Origin: Zeimonas sp046347945
GTDB taxonomy: Bacteria; Pseudomonadota; Gammaproteobacteria; Burkholderiales; Burkholderiaceae_E
Assembly: GCA_046347945.1 (NCBI GenBank)
Contig: JAXMFB010000005.1
Span: 213,061 to 277,060 of the forward strand
Length of the DNA stretch: 64,000 nt
Reading direction: 5' to 3'
The notes beneath the pieces were generated by a model. It saw only the letters and a program-made list of their open reading frames with translations. It ran no database searches and was not told where the DNA came from. Each line of letters begins with the position of its first letter. The first letter of the stretch is position 1. A program made the translations under genes and the position numbers. Of the stretch, positions 1 through 11,386 are shown piece by piece.

Positions 1-546
1 GCCGCGATTGAAGTCGTCGTTCGGCGGAATGCCCGCCTGCGCAGCCGCGTCGCGGAACGCGTCCAGAATCTCCCAGGTCACGCGCGCGCGCTCCACCCGC
101 CACTCGCCGCCGTGGCCGTGCAGGGGGTCGCTGCCGCCGGCGTCGAGCGTGTGATGGTCCTCGTGACGCACGAAGTACGGCAGCACTTCGTCCCAGCTCC
201 AGCCGGGGTTCCCGTCGACGGCCCAGCGATCGTAGTCGCCCCGCTGGCCGCGCATGTAGATCATCCCGTTGATCGACGACGATCCGCCGAACACCTTGCC
301 GCGCGGATAGCCGATCGAACGCCCGCCCAGGCCAGGCTCCTCGGCCGTCCGGAACAGCCAGTCGGTCCGCGGATTGCCGATACAGTACAGGTAGCCCACC
401 GGGATGTGGATCCACAGGTACCGATCTTCCCCGCCCGCCTCGAGCAGCAGCACCCGGGTCGACGGATCGGCCGACAGCCGGTTGGCGAGCAGGCAGCCCG
501 CGGTGCCCGCCCCCACGACGATGTAATCGAAGCGTTCCTCGTTCAT
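1..546 (-). CDS. GMC family oxidoreductase (choline dehydrogenase-like), N-terminal part
   Basis: Flavoprotein of the glucose-methanol-choline family, which oxidises an alcohol with FAD. The gene starts at ATG 546 and runs off the left edge, so only about 182 N-terminal residues are visible. Residues 12-17 form the dinucleotide-binding GAGTAG, followed by an acidic end of the second strand (LLLEAG, near residue 36). The family signature GGSSSINGMIYMRGQ is near residue 85. It is the last visible gene of a minus-strand cluster with an alcohol dehydrogenase and aldehyde dehydrogenases, so an alcohol-to-acid oxidation route is plausible. The substrate cannot be told from this fragment. Confidence 0.9.
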   Translation of the reverse strand, partial: MNEERFDYIVVGAGTAGCLLANRLSADPSTRVLLLEAGGEDRYLWIHIPVGYLYCIGNPRTDWLFRTAEEPGLGGRSIGYPRGKVFGGSSSINGMIYMRGQRGDYDRWAVDGNPGWSWDEVLPYFVRHEDHHTLDAGGSDPLHGHGGEWRVERARVTWEILDAFRDAAAQAGIPPNDDFNRG

Positions 547-605
547 CCGCTGCCTCGTGCGGCCGGCCTGAGTGCCCGCCCTCGTGGGTGTCGTCGGTCC
601 GCCGC

Positions 606-1766
606 TCAATCCATCAGGATGACTTGCCGGATCGATTCGCCGCGCGCGAGACGGTCCAGCGCCGGGTTGATCTCGTCGAGGGTGATCCGCTCCGACAGCA
701 GCCTGTTCACCGGCAACGCGCCGCCGCGATACATCGCGATGAAGCGCGGAATGTCGCGCGAAGGCACACACGAGCCGACGTAGCTGCCCTTGATCGTGCG
801 CTCCTCGGCGATCAGCGACACGGCCTGCAACGCCCACTTTGCATTCGGATTCGGCAGGCCCGCCGTCACCGTCGTGCCTCCGCGCGCAGTGATGCGGTAG
901 GCGAGCTCGAGCGCGTTGACGTTGCCGGCCATCTCGAACGCATAATCGACGCCGCCGCCGGTGGCGTCCTTCACCTTCGCGATCACGTCCGGGTCGGCGG
1001 CGTTGAAGCACTGCGTCGCGCCGAGCTCGCGCGCCCTGGCGAGCTTCGACTCGAGCATGTCCACCGCGACGATCTCGCGCGCGCCGATCGCGTGCGCGGC
1101 GAGCAGCGACGAGAAGCCGACTCCGCCGAGCCCCACCACCGCCACCTTCGACCCCGCCTCCGCCTTCGCGGTGTTGACCACCGCGCCCGCGCCGGTGATC
1201 ACCGCGCACCCGAACAGCGCCGCCTCGTCCCAGGGCAGCGCCGGATCGATTCTCACGGCCGAGCGACGCGACACGGTCGCGTACTCGGCGAACGCCGCGC
1301 AGCCGAGGTGATGGTGCAGCGGCGACCCCGGCTTGCCGTCGATGCCGGGCCCGGCCACCGAGCGCAGCCGCTTGTAGCCGCCGAGCAGCGAGCCGCTCGC
1401 ATTCGACGCGCCCCCCGGCTCGCACAGCGCCGGCCGCCCCACTGCGCAGCTCGGGCAGGTGCCGCAGTTCGGACGGAAGATCAGCGCGACGTGATCGCCG
1501 ACGGCCAGGTCGTCGACGCCGTCGCCCAGCTCGATCACCTCGGCGGCCGCCTCGTGGCCGACCACGATCGGCATCGGCCACGGCCGGTCGCCGTTGATCG
1601 CCGACAGGTCGGAATGACACAGGCCCGCGGCGCGGATCTTCACCATGATCTCGCCGCGGCCCGGCGACTCGAGTGCCACCTGCTCGATCGACAGCGGCCG
1701 GCTCTGTGCATACGGTGCCGGCAACCCGATCTCGCGCAGCACCGCCGCGCGCATCGTTCTCGTCAT
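606..1766 (-). CDS. zinc-dependent alcohol dehydrogenase (class III-like MDR family)
   Basis: Medium-chain NAD(P)-dependent alcohol dehydrogenase of 386 residues, normal length for the family. The catalytic zinc ligands are visible as Cys50 (in GLCHSD), His71 (in GHEA) and Cys187. The structural zinc site is complete as Cys101, Cys104, Cys107 and Cys115 with the usual C-x2-C-x2-C-x7-C spacing. The Rossmann motif GLGGVG is at about 212-217. A purine-rich ribosome site (GGGGGAG) lies four bases before ATG 1766, and a second Met is at residue 5. The neighbours gabD and mmsA suggest successive alcohol and aldehyde oxidation. The substrate is unknown. Confidence 0.92.
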   Translation of the reverse strand: MTRTMRAAVLREIGLPAPYAQSRPLSIEQVALESPGRGEIMVKIRAAGLCHSDLSAINGDRPWPMPIVVGHEAAAEVIELGDGVDDLAVGDHVALIFRPNCGTCPSCAVGRPALCEPGGASNASGSLLGGYKRLRSVAGPGIDGKPGSPLHHHLGCAAFAEYATVSRRSAVRIDPALPWDEAALFGCAVITGAGAVVNTAKAEAGSKVAVVGLGGVGFSSLLAAHAIGAREIVAVDMLESKLARARELGATQCFNAADPDVIAKVKDATGGGVDYAFEMAGNVNALELAYRITARGGTTVTAGLPNPNAKWALQAVSLIAEERTIKGSYVGSCVPSRDIPRFIAMYRGGALPVNRLLSERITLDEINPALDRLARGESIRQVILMD

Positions 1767-1800
1767 CGTCTCCCCCTTCGGGCCTGCGCGCCCGCGCGCG

Positions 1801-3267
1801 TCAGAGCCCCGCGAGGCACAGGTACTTCACTTCCAGGTACTCGTCGATCCCGTACTTCGACCCTTCGCGTCCGAGGCCCGATTGCTTGACGCCACCGAAC
1901 GGCGCCTCGGCGGTCGAGATCAGGCCGGTGTTCACCCCGATCATGCCCGACTCGATGCCCTCGGCGGCGCGGAAAATGCGGCCGACGTCGCGCGAATAGA
2001 AATACGCGGCCAATCCGAACTCGGTGTCGTTGGCCATCGCGATCGCCTCGTCGTCGGTCCTGAAGCGGAACAGCGGCGCCACCGGGCCGAAGGTCTCCTC
2101 GCGCGCGACGCGCATCTGCGGCGTCACGTCGGTGAGGATCGTCGGCTCGAAGAAGAGTCCGCCGCGCGCGTGACGCTTGCCGCCGAGCGCAAGCTTCGCA
2201 CCCTTCGCGAGCGCGTCGGCCACGTGCTCCTCGACCTTGGCGATCGCCGCCGGCTCGATCAGCGGGCCGATCGTCACGCCCTCTTCGGTGCCCGCGCCCA
2301 CCTTGAACTGGGCGACGCGCGCCGCGAGCTTGTTCGCGAACGCGTCGTAGACGCCGTCCTGCACGTAGAGCCGGTTCGCGCAGACGCAGGTCTGGCCCGC
2401 GTTGCGGTACTTCGACGCGAGCGCCCCCTCGACCGCCGCGTCGAGGTCGGCGTCGTCGAACACGATGAACGGCGCGTTGCCGCCCAGCTCCAGCGAGAGC
2501 TTCTTCACGGTGTCGGCGCACTGGCGCAGCAGGATGCGCCCGACCTCGGTGGAGCCGGTGAACGACACCTTGCGCACTACCGGGTTGGTGCACATCTCGA
2601 GGCCGATCTCGGGCGACTTGTCGCCGTTGCCGACGATGACGTTGAACACGCCCGACGGGAAGCCCGCCTGCTCGGCGAGCTCCATCAGCGCCAGCGCCGA
2701 CAGCGGCGTCGCCTCGGCGGGCTTGGCGACGACGGTGCAGCCCGCCGCGAACGCCGGCGCCACCTTGCGCGTGATCATCGCGATCGGGAAGTTCCACGGC
2801 GTGATCGCCGCGCACACGCCAATGGGCTGCTTGATCGCCAGCAGCCGGCGATCGGGCGCGATGGTCGGGATCACGTCGCCGTATGCGCGTCGGCCCTCCT
2901 CGGCAAACCACTCGACGAACGACGCGCCGTAGACGACCTCGCCGCGCGCCTCGGCCAGCGGCTTGCCCTGCTCGGTGGTCATCAGCAGCGCGAGATCGTC
3001 GGCATGCCCGAGGATGAGCTCGTACCACTTGCGCAGCACCGCGGCGCGCTCCTTCGCCGGCTTCGCGCGCCAGGCCGGCAGCGCGCGCTGCGCGGCGTCG
3101 ATCGCGCGCCGCGTCTCGGCCGCACCCATGTCGGTCACCTCGACGATCTTCTCGCCGGTGGCCGGATCGGTCACCGCGAAGCTGCCGCCCGCATCGGCGT
3201 CGACCCACTTGCCGTCGATGTAGCCCTTGCGCTTGAGCAGTCGCATGTCCTTCAGTTGCAGCGTCAT
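1801..3267 (-). CDS. gabD: succinate-semialdehyde dehydrogenase-type aldehyde dehydrogenase
   Basis: NAD(P)-dependent aldehyde dehydrogenase of 488 residues that closely resembles GabD, which oxidises succinate semialdehyde to succinate. The general base is Glu260 in LELGG. The catalytic thiol is Cys294 in GQTCVCANR, a second cysteine two residues later being typical of GabD proteins. The N-terminal stretch around KRKGYIDGKW also matches GabD. It lies 34 bases upstream of the alcohol dehydrogenase on the same strand and 33 bases downstream of the exporter gene. Glutarate semialdehyde dehydrogenase is an alternative, since the two activities cannot be separated by sequence alone. Confidence 0.9.
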   Translation of the reverse strand: MTLQLKDMRLLKRKGYIDGKWVDADAGGSFAVTDPATGEKIVEVTDMGAAETRRAIDAAQRALPAWRAKPAKERAAVLRKWYELILGHADDLALLMTTEQGKPLAEARGEVVYGASFVEWFAEEGRRAYGDVIPTIAPDRRLLAIKQPIGVCAAITPWNFPIAMITRKVAPAFAAGCTVVAKPAEATPLSALALMELAEQAGFPSGVFNVIVGNGDKSPEIGLEMCTNPVVRKVSFTGSTEVGRILLRQCADTVKKLSLELGGNAPFIVFDDADLDAAVEGALASKYRNAGQTCVCANRLYVQDGVYDAFANKLAARVAQFKVGAGTEEGVTIGPLIEPAAIAKVEEHVADALAKGAKLALGGKRHARGGLFFEPTILTDVTPQMRVAREETFGPVAPLFRFRTDDEAIAMANDTEFGLAAYFYSRDVGRIFRAAEGIESGMIGVNTGLISTAEAPFGGVKQSGLGREGSKYGIDEYLEVKYLCLAGL

Positions 3268-3300
3268 CGCATTGTCCTCGATCGATTCGCCAAGGCCGGC

Positions 3301-3642
3301 TCAGGCTGCGTTGCCGGCGAACTTCAGTCCCAGCACACCCAGCACGATCAGCGCGATGCAGGCCAGCCGCATCGCGCTGGCCGACTCGCCGAGCAGCGCA
3401 ATTCCCAGCAACGCCGTTCCCGCCGCGCCGATGCCGGTCCAGACCGCATAGGCGGTCCCGGCCGGCAGCACCCGCATCGCGAGCGCCAGCAGCCAGAAAC
3501 TCGCCGCCGCCGCGACCACGACCACGACCGACGGCCACAGTCTCGAGAACCCGTCGCTGTACTTCAGCCCCAGCGCCCAGACGATCTCGAACAGCCCCGC
3601 CACCACCAGCACCGCCCACGCCTGGCCCACCGACAAGTTCAT
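3301..3642 (-). CDS. gdx: small multidrug resistance protein, Gdx/SugE type (guanidinium exporter)
   Basis: A 113-residue inner-membrane protein with four hydrophobic segments, the normal SMR size. Glu19 in the first helix is the proton/substrate carboxylate of the family. The segment VWALGLKYSDGFSRLWPS and the later AVWTGIGA are diagnostic of the SugE/Gdx branch, which exports guanidinium and small quaternary amines. ATG 3642 was chosen because it begins exactly at the family N-terminus and follows a GGGGAG site; an upstream in-frame ATG would add 63 low-complexity residues with no family match. I found no convincing guanidine riboswitch in front of it. Confidence 0.9.
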   Translation of the reverse strand: MNLSVGQAWAVLVVAGLFEIVWALGLKYSDGFSRLWPSVVVVVAAAASFWLLALAMRVLPAGTAYAVWTGIGAAGTALLGIALLGESASAMRLACIALIVLGVLGLKFAGNAA

Positions 3643-3862
3643 CGCCCGCTCCCCGTCCCCGAAAGCGGCGCCCGAACGGCGCCCACGACCCCACGACTCG
3701 CCGACCCGCCCCCGAACCGGGCGCCCCCCTGCCGACCGCGCCGCGCCCCGATCGCTGCGCTCGGTCGGCAATCCGCCAGGACATCGGCGCAGCCCCGAAT
3801 CCTCCCAGTCACTCCAACCGTCTTCGTTCATCTCAGCGTAGCGAGCGTGCGAAGCGCGGGGC

Positions 3863-5419
<1,557 letters not shown>

Positions 5420-5440
5420 TTGCGCCTCCTGCATATCTGG

Positions 5441-5458
5441 TGGACAATCGATTGTTCA
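5441..5458. promoter_or_regulatory. operator-like palindrome between mmsA and an IclR gene
   Basis: The 18 bases TGGACAATCGATTGTTCA form an inverted repeat with a single mismatched pair and a perfect 12-base core, ACAATCGATTGT. It lies 7-24 bases from the upstream ATG of mmsA and 32 bases before the divergent IclR start, the usual place for an autoregulating IclR-family operator. Binding by the adjacent regulator is inference from position and symmetry. Confidence 0.55.
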
Positions 5459-5489
5459 GCCGGCTGAATGGCTGTTCACCGTGAAGAAC

Positions 5490-6323
5490 ATGAGTGTAGC
5501 CCACGACGCAGCAATGTCAACCCGATCGCCGCGAGCAACGAACCCGGCCGCCGCCGCGAGAGAGGCGTCGCCCGCACTGGTGCCGGCGGTCGAGCGGGCG
5601 GTGCGGCTGCTCGATCATCTCGCCGGACTGCGCAGGCCGCAACCGCTGGCCGAGCTGTCGAAGGCGCTCGGCATGCCCAAGAGCAGCCTGCACGGGCTGC
5701 TGCACACGCTGGTCGCACTGGGGCTGGCGACGCGCAGCGAGCGCGGCGACTACGCGCTCGGCGCAAAACCGGTGCAGTGGGCCGGCGCGTTCGGCCAGCA
5801 ATCGGGGGTCGTCGACGCCTTCGACGCGGTCGCCGAGCAGCTCCCCGCCCTGCGCGAGGAGGCGATCATGCTGGCGGTGCTCGACGGCGCCGAGGTGCTC
5901 TACCTCGCCTGCCGGCCGGGCACGCGCGCGCTCGCGGTGAACTTCCGCGTCGGCGGCCGGTTCCCGGCCAGTTGCACCTCGTCGGGCAAGGCGCTGCTGG
6001 CCACGCTGCCACCCGCGCGGGTCCGCGCGCTGCTCGGCGGCCGCCCGCTGCCTCGGCTCACGCGGCACAGCGTCGGCAGCATCGCATCGCTGCTGCGGCA
6101 GCTCGAGCAGTTCCGCGCGCAGGGCCACGCGGTCGACGACGAGGAAACCGCCGAGGGCATGCACTGCTTCGGCGCGCCGGTGTTCGCCGCCGGCCGCAGC
6201 GAAGCGGTGGCCGCCGTCGCGGTCAGCCTGATCAAGGCCTCCACCAGCGTGCGGCGCCGCGACGAAGTGGTGGCGGCGATCCGCGAGCTGGCCGCGCGCG
6301 TGTCGCAGCGCCTGGGAGCCTGA
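5490..6323 (+). CDS. IclR family transcriptional regulator
   Basis: Regulator of 277 residues, or 269 from a second ATG at 5514. An N-terminal winged helix-turn-helix is centred on LAELSKALGMPKSSLHGLL (about residues 52-70). It is followed by the IclR ligand-binding domain with the typical FPASCTSSGKALLA segment and a C-terminal acidic DDEE stretch. It is divergent from mmsA with a near-perfect palindrome in the gap, so it probably controls mmsA and the genes beyond it. The effector, probably a small acid or semialdehyde-derived metabolite, is not evident from sequence. Confidence 0.9.
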   Translation: MSVAHDAAMSTRSPRATNPAAAAREASPALVPAVERAVRLLDHLAGLRRPQPLAELSKALGMPKSSLHGLLHTLVALGLATRSERGDYALGAKPVQWAGAFGQQSGVVDAFDAVAEQLPALREEAIMLAVLDGAEVLYLACRPGTRALAVNFRVGGRFPASCTSSGKALLATLPPARVRALLGGRPLPRLTRHSVGSIASLLRQLEQFRAQGHAVDDEETAEGMHCFGAPVFAAGRSEAVAAVAVSLIKASTSVRRRDEVVAAIRELAARVSQRLGA

Positions 6324-6446
6324 GGTCCCGCGAGTCCGACGCGGATCGCCCGCCGGGCCATGTCGAAGGCAGGGCGCCTGCGCAGCGGAGCACTAGAATC
6401 GATATCGGTCGCGATCGAACGCGACCGCGACAGCGCACGAGACCCC

Positions 6447-7466
6447 ATGGCCGCCCACTCGCCTCACCGTGCCGCACCCGGCACCGAAGCCGCAGCCCGC
6501 GATCCGCGACCGATCGCGGTCACGCTCGGCGACCCTTGCGGAATCGGCCCGGAGATCGTGCTCAAGGCCTGCGCCGAGCCCTCGCTCGCGCTGCCGCTGC
6601 GGGTGATCGGCGACGCCGGCCTGCTGCGGCGCGAAGCCGCGCGGCTCGGGCTGCCGATGCCGGCGCAGGTCGACTCGATCGTCGAGCTCGGTGACGACCT
6701 GCCCATCGGCCGCATCGACGCGCGCGCCGGCGACGCTGCCTGGCGCTTCATCGTCCACGCCGCGCACCTGGCGCTGCGCAGCGAGGTGCGCGCGATCGTC
6801 ACCGCACCAATCGCCAAGGAGGCGATGCACGCGGCCGGACACCACTTCCCCGGCCACACCGAGTTGCTGGCCGAACTCGCCGGCGGCGTCGACGTGCGGA
6901 TGATGCTGGCCAACCCCGAGTTGCGCACGGTGCTGGTCTCGATCCACCTGTCGCTGCGCGACGCCCTCGGCAAGGTCACGCTCGACAACGTGCTTCAGAC
7001 GATAGTGATTACTGACACCGCGCTTCGGCAGGCCGGCATCGCGCGCCCGCGGATCGCGGTGGCGGGCCTCAATCCACATGCGGGCGAGGCCGGCATGTTC
7101 GGCCGCGAGGAGATCGACACGATCGCCCCCGCCGTCGCGGCAGCGCGCGCCCGGGGAATCGAAGCGAGCGGCCCCTTCCCGCCGGACACCGTGTTCATGC
7201 GGGCTCGCGGACTGCGCGACTTCGACGTCGTGGTCGCGATGTACCACGACCAAGGCCTGATCCCGGTGAAGTACCTGGGGATCGACGACGGGGTCAACGT
7301 CACGCTGGGCCTGCCGTTCGTGCGCACGAGCCCCGACCACGGCACAGCCTTCGATATCGCGGGTCGGCCGGGCCCCGACGGGCGCGGGCTCGCCAGCGCA
7401 CACAGCCTGCTCGCGGCGATCCGCGAGGCCGACGCGCTCAGCGCCGCCGCCTCGGACGGCCTCTAG
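6447..7466 (+). CDS. pdxA: 4-hydroxythreonine-4-phosphate dehydrogenase
   Basis: NAD-dependent, divalent-metal enzyme of pyridoxal 5'-phosphate synthesis (DXP-dependent route), 339 residues and close to the usual 330. The metal-binding histidines of the family are visible in HHFPGHTE, MYHDQGLIPVKYL and SPDHGTAFDIAG. The N-terminal VTLGDPCGIGPEI is the PdxA opening strand. ATG 6447 was preferred to upstream codons because it leaves a short leader before that strand. The gene is not next to rsmA as in enterics. A PdxA2-type (4-phospho-D-threonate) role cannot be fully excluded, but no DtnK-like kinase is nearby. Confidence 0.9.
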   Translation: MAAHSPHRAAPGTEAAARDPRPIAVTLGDPCGIGPEIVLKACAEPSLALPLRVIGDAGLLRREAARLGLPMPAQVDSIVELGDDLPIGRIDARAGDAAWRFIVHAAHLALRSEVRAIVTAPIAKEAMHAAGHHFPGHTELLAELAGGVDVRMMLANPELRTVLVSIHLSLRDALGKVTLDNVLQTIVITDTALRQAGIARPRIAVAGLNPHAGEAGMFGREEIDTIAPAVAAARARGIEASGPFPPDTVFMRARGLRDFDVVVAMYHDQGLIPVKYLGIDDGVNVTLGLPFVRTSPDHGTAFDIAGRPGPDGRGLASAHSLLAAIREADALSAAASDGL

Positions 7467-7482
7467 GAAAGCGGGCGCTCAC

Positions 7483-8163
7483 ATGCATGTGGAAGGCCTG
7501 CCCGCAGGGGTCGGCTGGCTGGCGATCCTGCTCACGACGCTGCTCGTCCTCGATGCCGCCCGACGTGCCGATTGGTCGGACCCGACCCGAGAGCATGCAA
7601 TGTGGGCGCTCGCTACTGCGGGCATCTTCCTTGCCCGGCAGATGACGGTCACGATGCCGGGCGGCCTGTCGCTGCAGTACATCGGGTCGGCCTGGCTGGC
7701 GCTGCTGCTCGGCTATCCGCGGGCCGTGCTGTCGATGTCGCTGATCGCCGTCGCGCACGCGGCGCAGTTCGACCTGTCGGTCGCCGATCAGGCGCTACCC
7801 CTGCTGGTGCTGGGCGTCGCCCCCGCGTGGCTCATCTGGCTGATCACGCGAGGGCTGCGCCGCTGGCTGCCGCCGAACCCGTTCGTGTTCCTGCTGGGCG
7901 CCGGGTTTTTGGGGCTGTTCGCCGCCTATGCGCTGCCGCTGCTGGCAGCCGCCGGGCTCGGTGCCTGGGCGCTGGCCGGCGGCTCGGGCCCTCCGCTACG
8001 CACGCAAGCGCTTACCGACTATTGGGCGATGATGCTTCCATACGCGTTGCTGCTCGCCGGCGGCGAGGCGTGGCTCGAGGGGATGCTGACCACGCTGCTG
8101 GTCGTTTTCGCCCCAGGCAGCGTGCGACTCTTCGACGAGCGCCACTACCTGAGGCGTCGATGA
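7483..8163 (+). CDS. CbiM-like ECF transporter membrane component
   Basis: Hydrophobic protein of 226 residues with about six membrane segments, starting Met-His as in the metal-binding CbiM/NikM subunits, where the first two residues help bind Co2+ or Ni2+. The segment MPGGLSLQYIGSAWLALLLG aligns with the CbiM region that normally carries a histidine (SGHL), but here has Gln-Tyr. No CbiQ/CbiO-type partners adjoin it; the flanking genes are pdxA and the convergent pckG. It is an orphan member of the family, and metal transport is only a family-based guess. Confidence 0.75.
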   Translation: MHVEGLPAGVGWLAILLTTLLVLDAARRADWSDPTREHAMWALATAGIFLARQMTVTMPGGLSLQYIGSAWLALLLGYPRAVLSMSLIAVAHAAQFDLSVADQALPLLVLGVAPAWLIWLITRGLRRWLPPNPFVFLLGAGFLGLFAAYALPLLAAAGLGAWALAGGSGPPLRTQALTDYWAMMLPYALLLAGGEAWLEGMLTTLLVVFAPGSVRLFDERHYLRRR

Positions 8164-8178
8164 CGCGTCGGCGGGCCC

Positions 8179-10101
<1,923 letters not shown>

Positions 10102-10354
10102 GGAAAGACCTCCGTGATTGGGAACCGGCTGCATCGGCGCGGACCCGGCCGCGCGCGCGCCCGATGCCTGCGGCAACCGGGCTGCTGTGCGAATTCGTGC
10201 GACTGCTTCGGCATCTCTTCCCCGCCGGTCCTGTGTCGGTTCGCGCGACGGGGGCCTGTCGCCGGCCAGACGGCCGGCCGATGCGGGTCGCGGCCACGGC
10301 GGGGGGTCGAGTGTACACCCAGCCCGGGAGGGCCGGACGTGACAAAGGGCGTGT

Positions 10355-11386
10355 TCAGCGGCCGTGCGGCGCCGCGAAGATCCGCTCGAGCGCGGCCATC
10401 GGCAGACGCCCTCGCAGCCCGATCGCGACGACGGCGGCGCCGCCCCGGGGCTCGGCCGCGGCCCGACGCAGCGAGCCGTGCCGGCCGGCGAACTGGATTT
10501 CCGACCAGCCGAGTTCGTCGGTGCGCACCAGGCCCTTCAGTCGCAGCACCCCTGCCGGGCGCGAGCGCAGCCACTCGCGCAGCGCCTGTGCCGGCAGGAG
10601 CCGGTCCGGACGGCTGGCCCAGGTATCGAACAGGCCGGCGTGGTCGGGATGGTCGTCGTGGCCGGTGCGCCCTTCGGCGCCGTGCCCGCCGCAGCATCCG
10701 GCCGGTCCGCCGCTGCGCGCCCTCTGGGCCGGCGCGGCCGGCATCGCCGCACCGGTGACGAGCGCCAGCGGCACGGCCGCCTGCACCGCGTCGAACGCGG
10801 GCGTGCCGGGCGCGACCGTCGCGACCCATTCGCGCACCTGCCGGCGCCGCGCCGCATCGACCAGGTCGACCTTGTTGACGACGATCAGGTCGGCCGCGCG
10901 AAGCTGCCGCAGCAACGAGTCGGCCAGCAGCGGATCGGCAGCCTGCTCGAGCACCGCCGCCGCGTCGACCAGCACGACCACGCCGTCGAGCGCGAGACCG
11001 GGGTCGGCCAGCCCGACCTGCGCGATGCGCCACGGGTCGGAGACCCCGCTGGCCTCGATGATGACCGCGTCGAACGGCGCGGGCGAGGACAGCACCCGGA
11101 TCAGCGCATCGCTCAGGTCGTCGCCGATCGAGCAGCAGACGCAGCCGTTGGTCAGCGCGATCGTGTCGGCGGAACTCGCGGCGACGAGTTCGGCGTCGAT
11201 GTTCAGCGCGCCGAAGTCGTTGACCAGCACCGCGAGCCGGCGGCCCTGCGACTGGCGCAGCATCCGCTCGACAAGCGTGGTCTTGCCCGCGCCGAGGAAG
11301 CCGCCGATGACCGTCAGCGGCAGGCGGGCGCGCGTCGCGCCCGACCCGCGCCCGGCGAAGTCGGCCGTCGACTCGGAGCGGTTCAC
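10355..11386 (-). CDS. CobW/COG0523 family GTPase, putative metal chaperone
   Basis: G3E-family GTPase of 343 residues. The P-loop is GGFLGAGKTT near the N-terminus, the conserved metal-binding CxCC motif is in NGCVCCSIGDDL, and NKVD is the guanine-specificity motif. A CobW C-terminal domain follows. Between the domains lies a His/Asp-rich stretch (HDDHPDHAG) of the kind used for metal binding. The start is GTG 11386, whose bases overlap the TGA of the preceding amidohydrolase (GTGA), implying translational coupling. By context it may insert metal into that hydrolase. The metal is unknown. Confidence 0.85.
   Translation of the reverse strand: MNRSESTADFAGRGSGATRARLPLTVIGGFLGAGKTTLVERMLRQSQGRRLAVLVNDFGALNIDAELVAASSADTIALTNGCVCCSIGDDLSDALIRVLSSPAPFDAVIIEASGVSDPWRIAQVGLADPGLALDGVVVLVDAAAVLEQAADPLLADSLLRQLRAADLIVVNKVDLVDAARRRQVREWVATVAPGTPAFDAVQAAVPLALVTGAAMPAAPAQRARSGGPAGCCGGHGAEGRTGHDDHPDHAGLFDTWASRPDRLLPAQALREWLRSRPAGVLRLKGLVRTDELGWSEIQFAGRHGSLRRAAAEPRGGAAVVAIGLRGRLPMAALERIFAAPHGR

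Noticed and set aside
3643..3862. Possible guanidine riboswitch upstream of the Gdx-type exporter
   Set aside because: There is a hairpin with a GGACGG loop just before the start, but I could not find the second ACGR hairpin or the ykkC-type conserved blocks. In GC-rich DNA such a stem is easily found by chance.
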